Under the pieces are notes generated by a model that saw only the letters and a list, made by a program, of their open reading frames with translations, was not told the origin of the DNA and ran no database searches. Of a stretch of DNA of 64,000 nt, positions 36,791 to 45,812 are shown piece by piece; position 1 is the stretch's first letter, and each line of letters starts with the position of its first letter. The position numbers and the translations under genes were made by a program. The DNA comes from Ignavibacteria bacterium (GTDB lineage: Bacteria; Bacteroidota; Ignavibacteria; Kapaibacteriales; UBA2268). The stretch is from the NCBI GenBank assembly GCA_031261605.1, contig JAISJI010000060.1:1-64000 (forward strand), given 5' to 3'.

Positions 36791-37555
36791 ATGCTCACAA
36801 TAATACTCGCAGTAGAATATGATGGAACGGATTATTTTGGATGGCAACTTCAAGCCGATAAACGCACCGTGCAAGGCGAACTCAATCGCGCTGTCCAAAA
36901 AGCATTCTGCAAAAATTACCAAATAATCGGCTCCGGTAGAACAGATACCGGCGTCCATTCATCCGGACAAATCGCTCATTTCGTATGCGATGAAGAGCCA
37001 AAAATTCCACGCCATAAAGTGAAATTAGCCATTAATCAAAAATTGCCGAAAAATATTCGTGTGCGTAATTTATGGTTTTCGGAATTAGATTTTCACTCGC
37101 GTTTTGATGCAATTATGCGTGAATATAAATATCGCTTTTGCCGCAGACCATCGGTATTTTCGCAACGATGGACGGCGGCAATTACATATCAATTAGATGT
37201 GGAATTGCTGTATGAATCGGCGAATTTATTCCTCGGACAACATAATTTCTTAACTTTTTCAAAAACAAATTCCACAAATAGCGACTATGTTTGCAATGTC
37301 AAAAAATGCGAATGGACACGCCAAGCCAATGGAATATATGAACTTACAATAATTGCAGATAGATATGTGTATGGAATGGTCAGAGCATTAGTCGGAGCAA
37401 TGGTAGACGTTGCAAGGCATTGGAGAACGCTACAAGACATTGAATTCGCTATATATACGCAGGATAGAACACTGAAATCCGCATTAGCACCTGCAACAGG
37501 ATTAAATTTGCATCGTATTTATTATAAAGAACCATTTAACGACATAATCTCTTGA
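36791..37555 (+). CDS. truA: tRNA pseudouridine(38-40) synthase TruA
   Basis: A 254-residue enzyme isomerising U38-U40 in tRNA anticodon arms. The catalytic Asp lies in GSGRTDTGVHSSGQIAHF (about residues 47-64). The start MLTIILAVEYDGTDYFGWQL and the MVRALVGAMVDVARHW stretch are typical. Its stop is one base from the convergent ABC exporter stop. Codon use is AT-richer than in the 5-35 kb genes. Confidence 0.94.
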   Translation: MLTIILAVEYDGTDYFGWQLQADKRTVQGELNRAVQKAFCKNYQIIGSGRTDTGVHSSGQIAHFVCDEEPKIPRHKVKLAINQKLPKNIRVRNLWFSELDFHSRFDAIMREYKYRFCRRPSVFSQRWTAAITYQLDVELLYESANLFLGQHNFLTFSKTNSTNSDYVCNVKKCEWTRQANGIYELTIIADRYVYGMVRALVGAMVDVARHWRTLQDIEFAIYTQDRTLKSALAPATGLNLHRIYYKEPFNDIIS

Positions 37556-37556
37556 T

Positions 37557-39386
37557 TTATTTACTACTTACATTATATAAATGTGCATAATATCCATCCA
37601 TAGCAAGCAGTTCTGAATGAGTGCCTTCCTCCACAATATGCCCCTTGTCAAAAACCACAATCGTATCGCAATTAATTATTGTGGAAAGGCGATGTGCAAC
37701 AATAATTGCAGTTTTATCAGACAGCGAATTATTTATCGCATTTTGCACAATTTTTTCGCTTTCATTATCCAGCGCCGAGGTCGCTTCATCAAAAATTAAT
37801 ACCGGCGGTTTTCGCAATAAAGCCCGTGCAATCGCAATTCTTTGACGCTCACCACCACTAATATTTACGCCTCTATCGCCAATATATGTATCAAATCCGT
37901 CAGTCATTTTCATTATAAAATTGAAGCTGTTAGAAGTTTTTGCTGCAATTTCTAAATCAGAATCCGTAAATTTATTCCAGCCAAAAGCAATATTATTTTT
38001 TATCGTATCGTTAAATAAAATATTTTCCTGAGAAACTACTCCAAATAATTCGCGATAATCCTTAGTCCTTATATCTCGTAGGTTTACGCCATCAACAAAA
38101 ATATCCCCTTCAATTGGGTCATAAAAACGAATTAATAAATCCAGCATCGTAGATTTTCCACTTCCACTACTTCCAACAAATGCAATTTGCTTGCCTTTTT
38201 CTATTTTTAAATTTATTTTATCCAGCACAATATTGTCAATATATTTAAATGTAACGTTATGAAATTCAATGCTTTTCTCAAATTTAATATTTGTAATATT
38301 TCCATCAACAACGCTCGGTTTTTCATCCAAAACATTAAATACACGGCTTGCTGCAACATATCCTCGTTGGAATTGTGTTATCGCATTGGTAACGCTGATG
38401 ATAGGCGACATTACTGAAAAAACAGAAAATAAAAAAAGCATTAAATCGGATGGAGTTAGCGTCCCATTTAAAATTAAATTACCACCTTGCAAAAGCACAA
38501 CGCACAATGCACCGATGGCAGATAATTCGCTTAATACTGGAACTAAAGCACTGATTTTCTGATGCTTAATTGCGGACTTTACAAAATAATTTGTGTCATT
38601 TTTAAATCTATTAACTGCATTAAATTCGCCATTAAATGATTTTACAATTCTAATTCCGGAAATAATTTCGCTCATTGTTGTAGTAAAATCAGCCATCGCC
38701 TGTTGGATACGAGTAGCATATTTTCGCAAATATTTTGTGGCAATTCTAATAATAATTAAAATAAATCCGCCGGCAAAAAAAGTAATTAATGTTAGTCGTT
38801 CAGAAATTGAAAAAAGCAATAGAATATAAAGGATTATCTGAAATGAATCGCGAAAAATTACGCTAAAAGAATCAATTGTAGCAGAATTAATTATGCTAAT
38901 GTCATTTGTAATTATTGACATTAAATTGCCGAGTTTATTTTTATTAAAAAAATCTATTGAGAGAGAATTTATTTTGGCAAAAAAGGTGTCGCGGATAAAT
39001 TTAATTATATTTTCTTGAAATTTTGTATTAATTACATTTCCGATATATTTTACAATATTTTTCAGTAAGAAAACTATGAAAATTATAATACTTGCGCGGA
39101 GTAATGAGGTATGTAAATCAGCGCCGCCAGAGGAAATTAATTCGGATATTTTAGCAAAGAAGTTTATTTTTATATTTTCTAAAATACCATTATTTGTTGG
39201 CAAATTATCAGCGGAAATATTTCCTTCAAAAATTATTTCAAAAATTGGCTTTATTAGAGAAATTGAAAGGACGGAAAGTGCTGAAAATACGAAGTTTAGC
39301 ACTAGTGCGAGGAAGAAAATGCCCTTAAATGGAAGAACAAATTCTATTGTTTTTTTTAGTATTTGCTTTGCAGAATATTTTGTCAT
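37557..39386 (-). CDS. ABC exporter, MsbA-like half-transporter (TMD-NBD)
   Basis: A 609-residue half-transporter. Six membrane helices in residues about 15-330 are followed by a nucleotide-binding domain with Walker A VGSSGSGKST (about 405), the signature NISGGERQRIAIARALLR, Walker B VLIFDEATSALD and the H-loop in IIVAHRLST. It could flip lipid A-core like MsbA or export another lipid or peptide. It starts 4 bases after the preceding membrane-protein stop, in a guaB-membrane protein-exporter operon. Confidence 0.9.
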   Translation of the reverse strand: MTKYSAKQILKKTIEFVLPFKGIFFLALVLNFVFSALSVLSISLIKPIFEIIFEGNISADNLPTNNGILENIKINFFAKISELISSGGADLHTSLLRASIIIFIVFLLKNIVKYIGNVINTKFQENIIKFIRDTFFAKINSLSIDFFNKNKLGNLMSIITNDISIINSATIDSFSVIFRDSFQIILYILLLFSISERLTLITFFAGGFILIIIRIATKYLRKYATRIQQAMADFTTTMSEIISGIRIVKSFNGEFNAVNRFKNDTNYFVKSAIKHQKISALVPVLSELSAIGALCVVLLQGGNLILNGTLTPSDLMLFLFSVFSVMSPIISVTNAITQFQRGYVAASRVFNVLDEKPSVVDGNITNIKFEKSIEFHNVTFKYIDNIVLDKINLKIEKGKQIAFVGSSGSGKSTMLDLLIRFYDPIEGDIFVDGVNLRDIRTKDYRELFGVVSQENILFNDTIKNNIAFGWNKFTDSDLEIAAKTSNSFNFIMKMTDGFDTYIGDRGVNISGGERQRIAIARALLRKPPVLIFDEATSALDNESEKIVQNAINNSLSDKTAIIVAHRLSTIINCDTIVVFDKGHIVEEGTHSELLAMDGYYAHLYNVSSK

Positions 39387-39390
39387 TTTT

Positions 39391-40551
39391 TTATTTATTC
39401 TCCAATATTACACTATTTATAAGTGCTTGTTTTTCAGCAGAATAAAGCAAAAATGGAATGCAAAAAATAAAATACGAAATATCAGCATTACTACCAAAAA
39501 ATGCTGTTGAAAAATCGGAATTCAAAGTGTGATAAATCAAATGCAACAAAATTGCAAGAAATAATATTATTCCTGAATAAAAAATCACATCCGCTATATT
39601 TTTGCAAAATAAAAACACACCAAATGAGCAAATAATAATTGCAACCGAGCAAGCAAATGGCATTAACGTTGAAGATTGCATAAAAAACGGGTTAAGTATA
39701 ATAAAATCAGACAGATGCCCGATAATAAATGGAATAAATGTAATTGCAAAACTAATTATTATTGCCACAGAAAAAGCCAACAATTCCTTGAAATTTATAT
39801 ATTTATTTTTTAATGAATACATAAACATAATTATAAAACAAGTGGCTAAAACCATCCGAGTAGAAAGCAAAAATCCAATAATTATTCCGGTAATTATTAA
39901 ACCGACTAACTTATTGGTAAATCGGGCTTTATAATTAAAGAAAAATAGCATAGAAAATAAAACAAGAGTAGAATTTAGAAAAATATTGCTACGAGTCGTT
40001 ATCTCCCAAAGGTATAGCGGAGATGTCATTATTAATAGCAAAAAAACAGTTCTGGTGTGCGATATTATTTTTTCGTATCTCATTAATAAATAGAAACATA
40101 GCACACCTGTTAATGAGAAAATACCAAGTTCGCCAATTTTATAAAATGGAAGTGCCAAAATAAAATAAAATGGGCTTGCACCTGGGGTATTTCCCGTGAA
40201 TGCTTTTGAAAAATAAACGTATTCGCCATTAAAAAAATTTTGCCAAAAAGAAGTAATTATTGACCATCTATCAACATTTAATGTTTCTACAGGAATTAAT
40301 TTAAAGATAAATGCGGAAAATCCAATAAACATTAATAGCAATGCTATGTCTATAATATTCAAATACTTAGATATTTTTATCAATTTAGATTTATTGAGAA
40401 AAATAATTGCTTGAAAAAGTGCAATAATTATAGCAAAAGTCAAAAAATAATCGGTATATCTGCTAATATATTTAATTGAAAAAGCAAAATTTATTATAAC
40501 AAATAAAGCAAATGAAATCAATGCCTTAGTCGATATTTTAGTAATATTCAT
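39391..40551 (-). CDS. Polytopic membrane protein, possible glycosyltransferase-C type, unknown
   Basis: A 386-residue protein with about 10-12 hydrophobic helices. A long non-helical loop (about 65-110, containing VETLNVDRWSIITSFWQNFF and GNTPGASPFYFI) follows the second or third helix, like the first periplasmic loop of GT-C enzymes, but no catalytic motif can be named. It starts 2 bases after the guaB stop and is directly followed by the ABC exporter, suggesting a shared envelope role. Strongly AT-rich. Confidence 0.6.
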   Translation of the reverse strand: MNITKISTKALISFALFVIINFAFSIKYISRYTDYFLTFAIIIALFQAIIFLNKSKLIKISKYLNIIDIALLLMFIGFSAFIFKLIPVETLNVDRWSIITSFWQNFFNGEYVYFSKAFTGNTPGASPFYFILALPFYKIGELGIFSLTGVLCFYLLMRYEKIISHTRTVFLLLIMTSPLYLWEITTRSNIFLNSTLVLFSMLFFFNYKARFTNKLVGLIITGIIIGFLLSTRMVLATCFIIMFMYSLKNKYINFKELLAFSVAIIISFAITFIPFIIGHLSDFIILNPFFMQSSTLMPFACSVAIIICSFGVFLFCKNIADVIFYSGIILFLAILLHLIYHTLNSDFSTAFFGSNADISYFIFCIPFLLYSAEKQALINSVILENK

Positions 40552-40553
40552 AA

Positions 40554-42032
40554 TTAAACAAAATAATTGGGAGATTCCGATGTAATACTAATATTATGTG
40601 GATGAGATTCCTTTAATCCAGCATTCGTAATTCTAACAAATTGAGTGCGTTGCTTCATTTCTGCGATAGTTTTACAGCCACAATATCCCATTGCACTATG
40701 TAAGCCGCCAACAAATTGATAAATTGTTTCGCTAACTTTTCCTTTATATGGAATTCGCCCTTCAATTCCTTCGGGGACGTATTTGGAAATTTCTGCTTCA
40801 ACGTCTTGAAAATAGCGGTCTGCCGAGCCATCGCTCATTGCACCAAGCGAGCCCATTCCGCGGTATAATTTATAGACGCGTCCCTCAAAAATAATTTTTT
40901 CACCTGGGCTTTCTTCGTGTCCAGCGAGCAAATTTCCAATCATTACAGTATCGGCACCAGCACCTATTGCCTTAGCAATATCACCGGTTTGCTTGATTCC
41001 ACCATCGGCAATTAGTGGAACATCATATTTATTCGTAATTTCCGCAACATTCATAATTGCAGTGAGTTGTGGTACTCCGACACCTGCAATTATGCGAGTA
41101 GTGCAGATTGAACCGGGACCGATACCAACTTTCACAGCATCAGCACCGGCTTTAATTAATTCTTCGGCAGCATCACCAGTAGCGATATTTCCCGCAACTA
41201 TTTGAGTTGTCGGATACTTATTCTTAATTTTATGCACCATATCAATCACTTTTTTATTGTGTCCATGAGCGGTGTCAATAAATATAACATCAGCACCGGC
41301 ATCAATTAGCGCATCTACCCGTAAAGTAGTGTTTTGTGCGATTCCGACCGCAGCTCCACAGAGCAAACGACCTTGTGCATCCTTTGCAGCTTCTGGATAT
41401 TTTTTCTTTTTTTGGATGTCTTTAAATGTGATAAGTCCTTTAATTTTATTGTCTTCGTCGACCACCGGCAGTTTTTCTATTTTATGCAATTTAAGAATTT
41501 CTTCTGCTTGCTCAAGGGTAGTGCCAACAGGAGCCGTAATAAAATTATCCTTAGTCATTATTTCTGATAGTTTTATTGTGGAATCAATATTAAAACGCAA
41601 ATCGCGATTCGTTACAATTCCCAGCAATTTACGATTTTCGTCAATAATCGGAATGCCGGATATTTTGAATTTGCTCATCAGCAATTCGGCATCTCTTGCA
41701 GTATCAAAGGGAGATAGCGTAATTGGCTTAGAAATCATACCACTTTCGCTACGTTTAACTTTATCTATTGCATCGGCTTGTGCTACAATAGACATATTTT
41801 TGTGGATTACGCCGATACATCCTTCTCTTGCGAGAGCGATTGCCATTTCGGAATCGGTGATAGTATCCATCGCTGCGGATATTATAGGAACATTAATATT
41901 CAATGACTTAGTGAGGCGAGTTGTGAGTATTGTCTCGCGTGGTAAGACCTCAGAATAGCAGGGAACCAAAAGGACATCATCATAAGTAATGCCTTCTTCT
42001 AATATTTTGGTTTTATAGTTTGTGTGTTGCAT
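40554..42032 (-). CDS. guaB: Inosine-5'-monophosphate dehydrogenase
   Basis: A 492-residue enzyme converting IMP to XMP in guanine nucleotide synthesis. It has the TIM barrel with [17 protein letters not shown] near the start, two CBS domains (about 95-215), the catalytic loop [20 protein letters not shown] with the active Cys, and the flap region [20 protein letters not shown]. An upstream ATG at 42053 lies within a -7-like element, so I start at the ATG at 42032. It heads a three-gene - strand operon. Confidence 0.95.
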   Translation of the reverse strand: MQHTNYKTKILEEGITYDDVLLVPCYSEVLPRETILTTRLTKSLNINVPIISAAMDTITDSEMAIALAREGCIGVIHKNMSIVAQADAIDKVKRSESGMISKPITLSPFDTARDAELLMSKFKISGIPIIDENRKLLGIVTNRDLRFNIDSTIKLSEIMTKDNFITAPVGTTLEQAEEILKLHKIEKLPVVDEDNKIKGLITFKDIQKKKKYPEAAKDAQGRLLCGAAVGIAQNTTLRVDALIDAGADVIFIDTAHGHNKKVIDMVHKIKNKYPTTQIVAGNIATGDAAEELIKAGADAVKVGIGPGSICTTRIIAGVGVPQLTAIMNVAEITNKYDVPLIADGGIKQTGDIAKAIGAGADTVMIGNLLAGHEESPGEKIIFEGRVYKLYRGMGSLGAMSDGSADRYFQDVEAEISKYVPEGIEGRIPYKGKVSETIYQFVGGLHSAMGYCGCKTIAEMKQRTQFVRITNAGLKESHPHNISITSESPNYFV

Positions 42033-42050
42033 AATTGTATTTTTTTCATA

Positions 42051-42058
42051 CAAAAATA
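42051..42058 (-). promoter_or_regulatory. Candidate -7 element for guaB (TATTTTTG)
   Basis: On the - strand TATTTTTG lies 18 bases before the ATG at 42032, matching TAnnTTTG. No TTG is found at the expected -33 position, so the support is partial. If real, transcription starts downstream of the alternative start codon at 42053. Confidence 0.4.
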
Positions 42059-42119
42059 ACTATAAAAATTCATATAATTATTATGTTGTGCATATTTTTT
42101 ATAAAAATGAGTGAAAAGC

Positions 42120-42132
42120 ACACTTAAAGTGT
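42120..42132. promoter_or_regulatory. Operator-like palindrome upstream of cassette A
   Basis: ACACTTAAAGTGT is a perfect 6-bp inverted repeat around one base. It begins 24 bases before the -33 TTG and is repeated at exactly the same spacing in cassette B (42998-43010). A binding site for an activator or repressor is plausible; the nearby Crp/Fnr regulator is a candidate, by proximity only. Confidence 0.5.
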
Positions 42133-42143
42133 ATGAAAAACGC

Positions 42144-42174
42144 TTGTTTGAGTGATTGTAAAGTATTATTTTTG
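42144..42174 (+). promoter_or_regulatory. Bacteroidota-type promoter of cassette A
   Basis: TTG (42144-42146), a 20-base spacer and TATTTTTG (42167-42174) fit the TTG / TAnnTTTG pattern. Transcription would start near 42181, leaving a leader of about 190 bases before the ATG at 42368. Confidence 0.5.
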
Positions 42175-42367
42175 TAAATTCTTTTTTTGCACAATAAGTT
42201 CTAATTGTTTGCTGGTAAATTTTTGCTGTAATCATTCCCAAACAGCAGTATTTATTGGAATGCAGCAACAATTATACTAAAAATGCAGAGAGATGGGCAA
42301 CCATTGCCGCCCTATTGTAGATTATACAATAGTTAACTATTTACCTAATAATTTTAGAGGTAATAAA

Positions 42368-42907
42368 ATGCTAAAAAACAAATTTAGCCCAACATTTTTT
42401 TTGACAGCCGTTATTATAATTGGTTTGGCTGTCTCAACTTCTATCTTCGCGAAAGGTGGAAAATTCGAGGCAAAAGTCAGTTACAATAAGTGCGATTGTG
42501 GTTCAAAGGATTGCGGTGGCGAAACACGTTCGGAAGTATGGTTTAGCTTACGTGGCGATATTGTATATACAGAGGTTACTGATTGCCAAGGAGTCATATC
42601 AAAATCTGGTAAGAAGCCCAAGGAATCAAACACCGACTTTGATTTAGCAGATATAAATGCTGCAGAGGTATCAGTGGTAGCAAGTTCTAATAACCTTGCT
42701 ATTTCCACAAATATGCCGATTGAAGTTTCAATAGTTGATTTATCTTCTGGCAGATTTGTTTCATCAAGCGAATCATCAGTGGTTAATCAGGCGAATATAA
42801 ATATTTCGCATCTATCTGCTGGTTGCACTTATATGTTGGTGGTAACACAAAATACAGAGGAATTCGGCAAAATGATGACGAGTAACCACAAATTCTGTAA
42901 AGAATAA
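42368..42907 (+). CDS. Small secreted protein with T9SS-like C-terminal domain (cassette A)
   Basis: A 179-residue protein. The signal peptide MLKNKFSPTFFLTAVIIIGL is identical, through residue 24, to the neighbour at 43210. The short cargo (about 30-90) is cysteine-containing and polar (CDCGSKDCGG, VTDCQG). The C-terminal region (about 95-179) follows the T9SS type A sorting-domain layout: NLAISTNMPIEVSIVDLSSG, then ANINISHLSAGCTYMLVVTQ, then a Lys-ending tail HKFCKE. The LSAGC and FCK cysteines are shared with the paralogue and could pair. The ATG at 42368 is chosen because the paralogue starts there too, with AGAGGTAA upstream; an ATG at 42293 is less likely. Function of the cargo unknown. 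Confidence 0.8.
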   Translation: MLKNKFSPTFFLTAVIIIGLAVSTSIFAKGGKFEAKVSYNKCDCGSKDCGGETRSEVWFSLRGDIVYTEVTDCQGVISKSGKKPKESNTDFDLADINAAEVSVVASSNNLAISTNMPIEVSIVDLSSGRFVSSSESSVVNQANINISHLSAGCTYMLVVTQNTEEFGKMMTSNHKFCKE

Positions 42908-42929
42908 TTTTCTAATTAATTAGAAAATT
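42906..42929. repeat. 24-base perfect palindrome at the end of cassette A gene
   Basis: AATTTTCTAATT followed by AATTAGAAAATT begins inside the stop codon of the cassette A gene. It could form a hairpin ahead of the terminator, and it is not conserved after cassette B. Confidence 0.6.
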
Positions 42930-42939
42930 TAATCTATAT

Positions 42940-42978
42940 GCCGTGTAATGATACGTAGCATTATGCGGCTTTTTTTTT
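42940..42978 (+). terminator. Intrinsic terminator of cassette A
   Basis: The hairpin GCCGTGTAATG / CATTATGCGGC around a short loop (42940-42969) is followed by nine T residues. A nearly identical hairpin ends cassette B. Confidence 0.85.
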
Positions 42979-42997
42979 ATAAAAATGAGTGAAAAGC

Positions 42998-43052
42998 ACA
43001 CTTAAAGTGTATGAAAAACGCTTGTTTGAGTGATTGTAAAGTATTATTTTTG
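42998..43052 (+). promoter_or_regulatory. Operator-like palindrome and promoter of cassette B
   Basis: ACACTTAAAGTGT (42998-43010), TTG (43022-43024), a 20-base spacer and TATTTTTG (43045-43052) repeat the arrangement of cassette A. The leader to the ATG at 43210 would be about 150 bases and is conserved between the units apart from the indel. Confidence 0.5.
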
Positions 43053-43209
43053 TAAATTCTTTTTTTGCACAATTAGTTATAATTCTTTGCTGGTAAATTT
43101 TTGCTGTAATCATCCCCAAACAGCAGTATTTATTGGAATGCAGCAACTATTATACTAAGAATGCAGAGAGAGAGGCAACCATTTACCCAATAATTTTAGA
43201 GGTAACTAT

Positions 43210-43770
43210 ATGCTAAAAAACAAATTTAGCCCAACATTTTTTTTGACAGCCGTTATTATAATTGGTTTGGCTGTCTCAACTTTGCCAGCAATAGCAGATA
43301 TAGCAATATTTGGTCCTGTTAGAGGAAAATGCGATGTATGCGGTGGAATGTCTGGCAACTATTATTTCCTAACAGATACTGAAACAGGTGAAAAAAGGAC
43401 TGTTTTTCTAGGGGACGATGGCAAAACTAATGTTAATGTGCCCGGTCACAAAACTTTTAAGAATGGTTCAAACAACACTCTTCCTCCTGCCCCAACTCCG
43501 TTGCCAGATACTTTGCAACTCGCAGTAACATCAGCGGTTTATGACGAAACATCAGACGATGTTATTATCAACACCAATAGTACTATTGCTGCACAAGTGA
43601 TTGATATGTCAACAGGCAATCCAGTATCAGAAAAAATATCTATCAATGAAATTGGTGTAATTAATGTAACCACCCTATCTGCTGGATGCAAATATGTGGT
43701 GGCAATATATCAACAAGTTGATGAATATGGCTATCTATTAGTAAATACAGTTCCTTTCTGCAAACGTTAG
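43210..43770 (+). CDS. Small secreted protein with T9SS-like C-terminal domain (cassette B)
   Basis: A 186-residue protein with the same first 24 residues as the cassette A product, then an unrelated cargo: a CDVCGG motif, a charged DTETGEKRTVFLGDDGK stretch and a Pro-rich linker (PPAPTPLPD). The C-terminal domain (about 105-186) has DDVIINTNSTIAAQVIDMST, INVTTLSAGCKYVVAIYQQ and a final VPFCKR, matching the type A T9SS sorting layout and both cysteines of its paralogue. It is probably exported by Sec and then the T9SS. Ligand or activity unknown. Confidence 0.8.
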   Translation: MLKNKFSPTFFLTAVIIIGLAVSTLPAIADIAIFGPVRGKCDVCGGMSGNYYFLTDTETGEKRTVFLGDDGKTNVNVPGHKTFKNGSNNTLPPAPTPLPDTLQLAVTSAVYDETSDDVIINTNSTIAAQVIDMSTGNPVSEKISINEIGVINVTTLSAGCKYVVAIYQQVDEYGYLLVNTVPFCKR

Positions 43771-43801
43771 ACGTTTGTTAGAATGTAATATTCGAATATA
43801 T

Positions 43802-43840
43802 GCCGTATAATGATACGTAGCATTATGCGGCTTTTTTTTT
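43802..43840 (+). terminator. Intrinsic terminator of cassette B
   Basis: The hairpin from GCCGTATAATG to CATTATGCGGC (43802-43831) is followed by nine T residues. It differs from the cassette A terminator by a single base in the stem (GTGTAA versus GTATAA). Confidence 0.85.
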
Positions 43841-43849
43841 ATAAAATAG

Positions 43850-43879
43850 TTGTAAATATATAATTTTTGCGTATATTTG
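43850..43879 (+). promoter_or_regulatory. Bacteroidota-type promoter of the Crp/Fnr gene
   Basis: TTG (43850-43852), a 19-base spacer and TATATTTG (43872-43879) match the consensus exactly. Transcription would start near 43886, 25 bases before the ATG at 43911. Confidence 0.65.
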
Positions 43880-43910
43880 TATAGGGATAACCTATAAGTA
43901 ATTAATCACT

Positions 43911-44468
43911 ATGAATAAATTATCTGAAGAAATAATAAACAAAATTGCGGAATTAGCAAAAAATGAACCAGAATTTCTGGATTTAAAAGCACATAACCTA
44001 CGGGCAAAAACTATGCTTTTATTGGAAGGAAAGAAAGCAGACGAAGTGTATTATGTAAAGTCCGGTTGTATAAGGGCTTATCGCGAAATGGAACGGAGAG
44101 ATTATACAGACCATTTTTATTTTTCAGGTGAAGTGTGCGTTCCTTTTTATAGTTTTTTCAATAATTCGCCGTCGTTGCTATCCATTGAAACCATAGAGCC
44201 ATCATTAATTATTTCGTTACCCAAGGTCAAATTGGGAAGTTTATGTAATAAATATAAATATTTTAATTCTATTTTTCATCAAATGCAGTCCGATTTTTTG
44301 GGCTACCATATATTGCGTTGTGCGAGATTGGCGACACTATCCATAGACGAACGACATCAATATCTCATAGATACAAATTCGCAAGTACTTGAATTAAAAG
44401 ATAGATACGTTGCATCATATATCGGTGCAGACAGAGGATATTTTAATAGAGTTAGAAATGACAAATAA
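43911..44468 (+). CDS. Crp/Fnr-family transcriptional regulator
   Basis: A 185-residue protein with an N-terminal cyclic-nucleotide-binding-type beta-roll (about 20-115: LLEGKKADEVYYVKSGCIRA, DHFYFSGEVCVPFYSFFN) and a short C-terminal helix-turn-helix (RYVASYIGADRGYFNRVRND). This compact form is common in Bacteroidota. The canonical cAMP-phosphate arginine motif is not evident, so the effector is unknown. It sits directly after the secreted-protein cassettes with its own promoter. Confidence 0.85.
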   Translation: MNKLSEEIINKIAELAKNEPEFLDLKAHNLRAKTMLLLEGKKADEVYYVKSGCIRAYREMERRDYTDHFYFSGEVCVPFYSFFNNSPSLLSIETIEPSLIISLPKVKLGSLCNKYKYFNSIFHQMQSDFLGYHILRCARLATLSIDERHQYLIDTNSQVLELKDRYVASYIGADRGYFNRVRNDK

Positions 44469-44499
44469 ATTAATTTAAACAATATACTTACAAATTCTA

Positions 44500-45717
44500 T
44501 TAATTAATCTTTAATTCGGATTTTATTTTCTGTGGAATGGCGTCTTTATGCACTGCTATATCAATAGTTTTGTATTTAACAAAACTTTCAGAAACATACC
44601 AGAAGCCGTTATATTTATATGTTGTTCCCCAAGAATTTTTAATTTTATAAAATTTATTTCCGTCTTGGTCTTTTGCAATGCCACAAATAATCATTCCGTG
44701 GTCGTCAGTGGTTTGATAATTATCAAAACCTATTTGTCTAAATTCTTGCGTAATAATTTTTTCGGGAAGTTTCTTTTCAAAAGCGAATAAAACAGAATCC
44801 TTTTGCTTGTCAGATAATTTATTCCATTCCGCCCGTTGCTCACCAGTTAGGTCGGGACGATTTTCATCGGGTAAATAGGCAATACATTCATTTCTTTTAA
44901 AGCCACTTTCGCTAACATCCGCTCCCCAAGCAACTGTATAACCGTTATTTATCGCATTGTCTATTATTTCCATCAGTTCGTCTATTTTAACATTATTTAT
45001 TTCTTCCATCGCCCAATTATCGGGGATTTCTAATATAAATTTTTCGTAAAATGGATGGTGAGTAAATGAGCCAACCGATACGTAATCGTCCGAATTTAAT
45101 CCCAAACTTTTAGCGAAACTCTGTGGCGTGTAAGTTATTCCATTATATACAAAATTCTCTGGCACAACGCCAAGATAAGCATCCATAATACTGCAATAAG
45201 CACTAAACCAAACAGGACTTAACTTCTTCGTTGAATTTTGATTTTGCATAACTGCATCCACATTTGCCTTCAAAACGGCATCTAATTCGCCGTGAATATG
45301 CTTCTCCTCCGCATATTCTATGCCACGATAAGCATCTTCGGGCAATATTCCGTAATTTTTGATGACACTAATCACATCGTGGAACGCTCCACCTCCCGCA
45401 AAATTAATATTGCCGTGGTATCTGACATATTTTTTCGCTTTATCTTCGTAATTTTTTCTAACTACAAACATTTCCGACAAATCATATTCGCCTTTTCCGA
45501 GACGCAAGAGTTCGGATTCTATAAATCCTAACCCAGAAAAACTCCAACAAGTGCCTGATTTATTTTGGTTTTTTATGGCAGTTGTGGGGACCACTTTTAC
45601 ATCTGTAAAAATGTAAAGGTCTGCTTTTTTTGCAGTATCTTTTGCTTGCGGTTTTGCTAAGCAATCAACATTTAGCGATACTATTAGTATTAACGCTGCT
45701 ATTATAATTTGTTTCAT
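44500..45717 (-). CDS. Secreted C1-family (bleomycin hydrolase-like) aminopeptidase
   Basis: A 405-residue papain-fold peptidase of the PepC/bleomycin hydrolase group. The signal peptide (about 1-22) is followed by the catalytic Cys in NQNKSGTCWSFSGLGFIESE (about 58), His in DDHGMIICGI (about 350) and Asn in IKNSWGTTYKYNGFWYVSE (about 372). PepC enzymes are normally cytoplasmic; the signal peptide suggests periplasmic or surface peptide scavenging. It is monocistronic. Confidence 0.9.
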   Translation of the reverse strand: MKQIIIAALILIVSLNVDCLAKPQAKDTAKKADLYIFTDVKVVPTTAIKNQNKSGTCWSFSGLGFIESELLRLGKGEYDLSEMFVVRKNYEDKAKKYVRYHGNINFAGGGAFHDVISVIKNYGILPEDAYRGIEYAEEKHIHGELDAVLKANVDAVMQNQNSTKKLSPVWFSAYCSIMDAYLGVVPENFVYNGITYTPQSFAKSLGLNSDDYVSVGSFTHHPFYEKFILEIPDNWAMEEINNVKIDELMEIIDNAINNGYTVAWGADVSESGFKRNECIAYLPDENRPDLTGEQRAEWNKLSDKQKDSVLFAFEKKLPEKIITQEFRQIGFDNYQTTDDHGMIICGIAKDQDGNKFYKIKNSWGTTYKYNGFWYVSESFVKYKTIDIAVHKDAIPQKIKSELKIN

Positions 45718-45812
45718 AAGTATTATAGAATTAATGGATATACAATATAATTATTTTTATGGAAATAAATTCGTTTTTATTTTAGATGTGAAAAAAATAG
45801 AGAGAAAAATAA

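Larger units (their letters stand above)
42101..42978 (+). repeat. Tandem cassette unit A (promoter, leader, secreted protein gene, terminator)
   Basis: The first of two adjacent units. From 42101 through the signal-peptide codons (to about 42440) it is nearly identical to 42979-43284, apart from point changes and about 36 extra bases (TGCCGCCCTATTG... region, about 42304-42340) in unit A. The terminator at 42940-42978 is also nearly identical to 43802-43840. Between them the coding sequence diverges completely and then becomes alignable again only as protein. Confidence 0.9.
42979..43840 (+). repeat. Tandem cassette unit B
   Basis: The second unit starts immediately after the T-tract of unit A and repeats the operator-like palindrome, promoter, leader, ribosome site, first 24 codons and terminator. 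The join is seamless (T-tract then ATAAAAATGAG), consistent with unequal duplication of a complete transcription unit. Confidence 0.9.

Noticed and set aside
41272-41958. 228-codon + strand frame inside guaB
   Set aside because: Antisense to the conserved IMPDH barrel and CBS domains; composition typical of a shadow frame.
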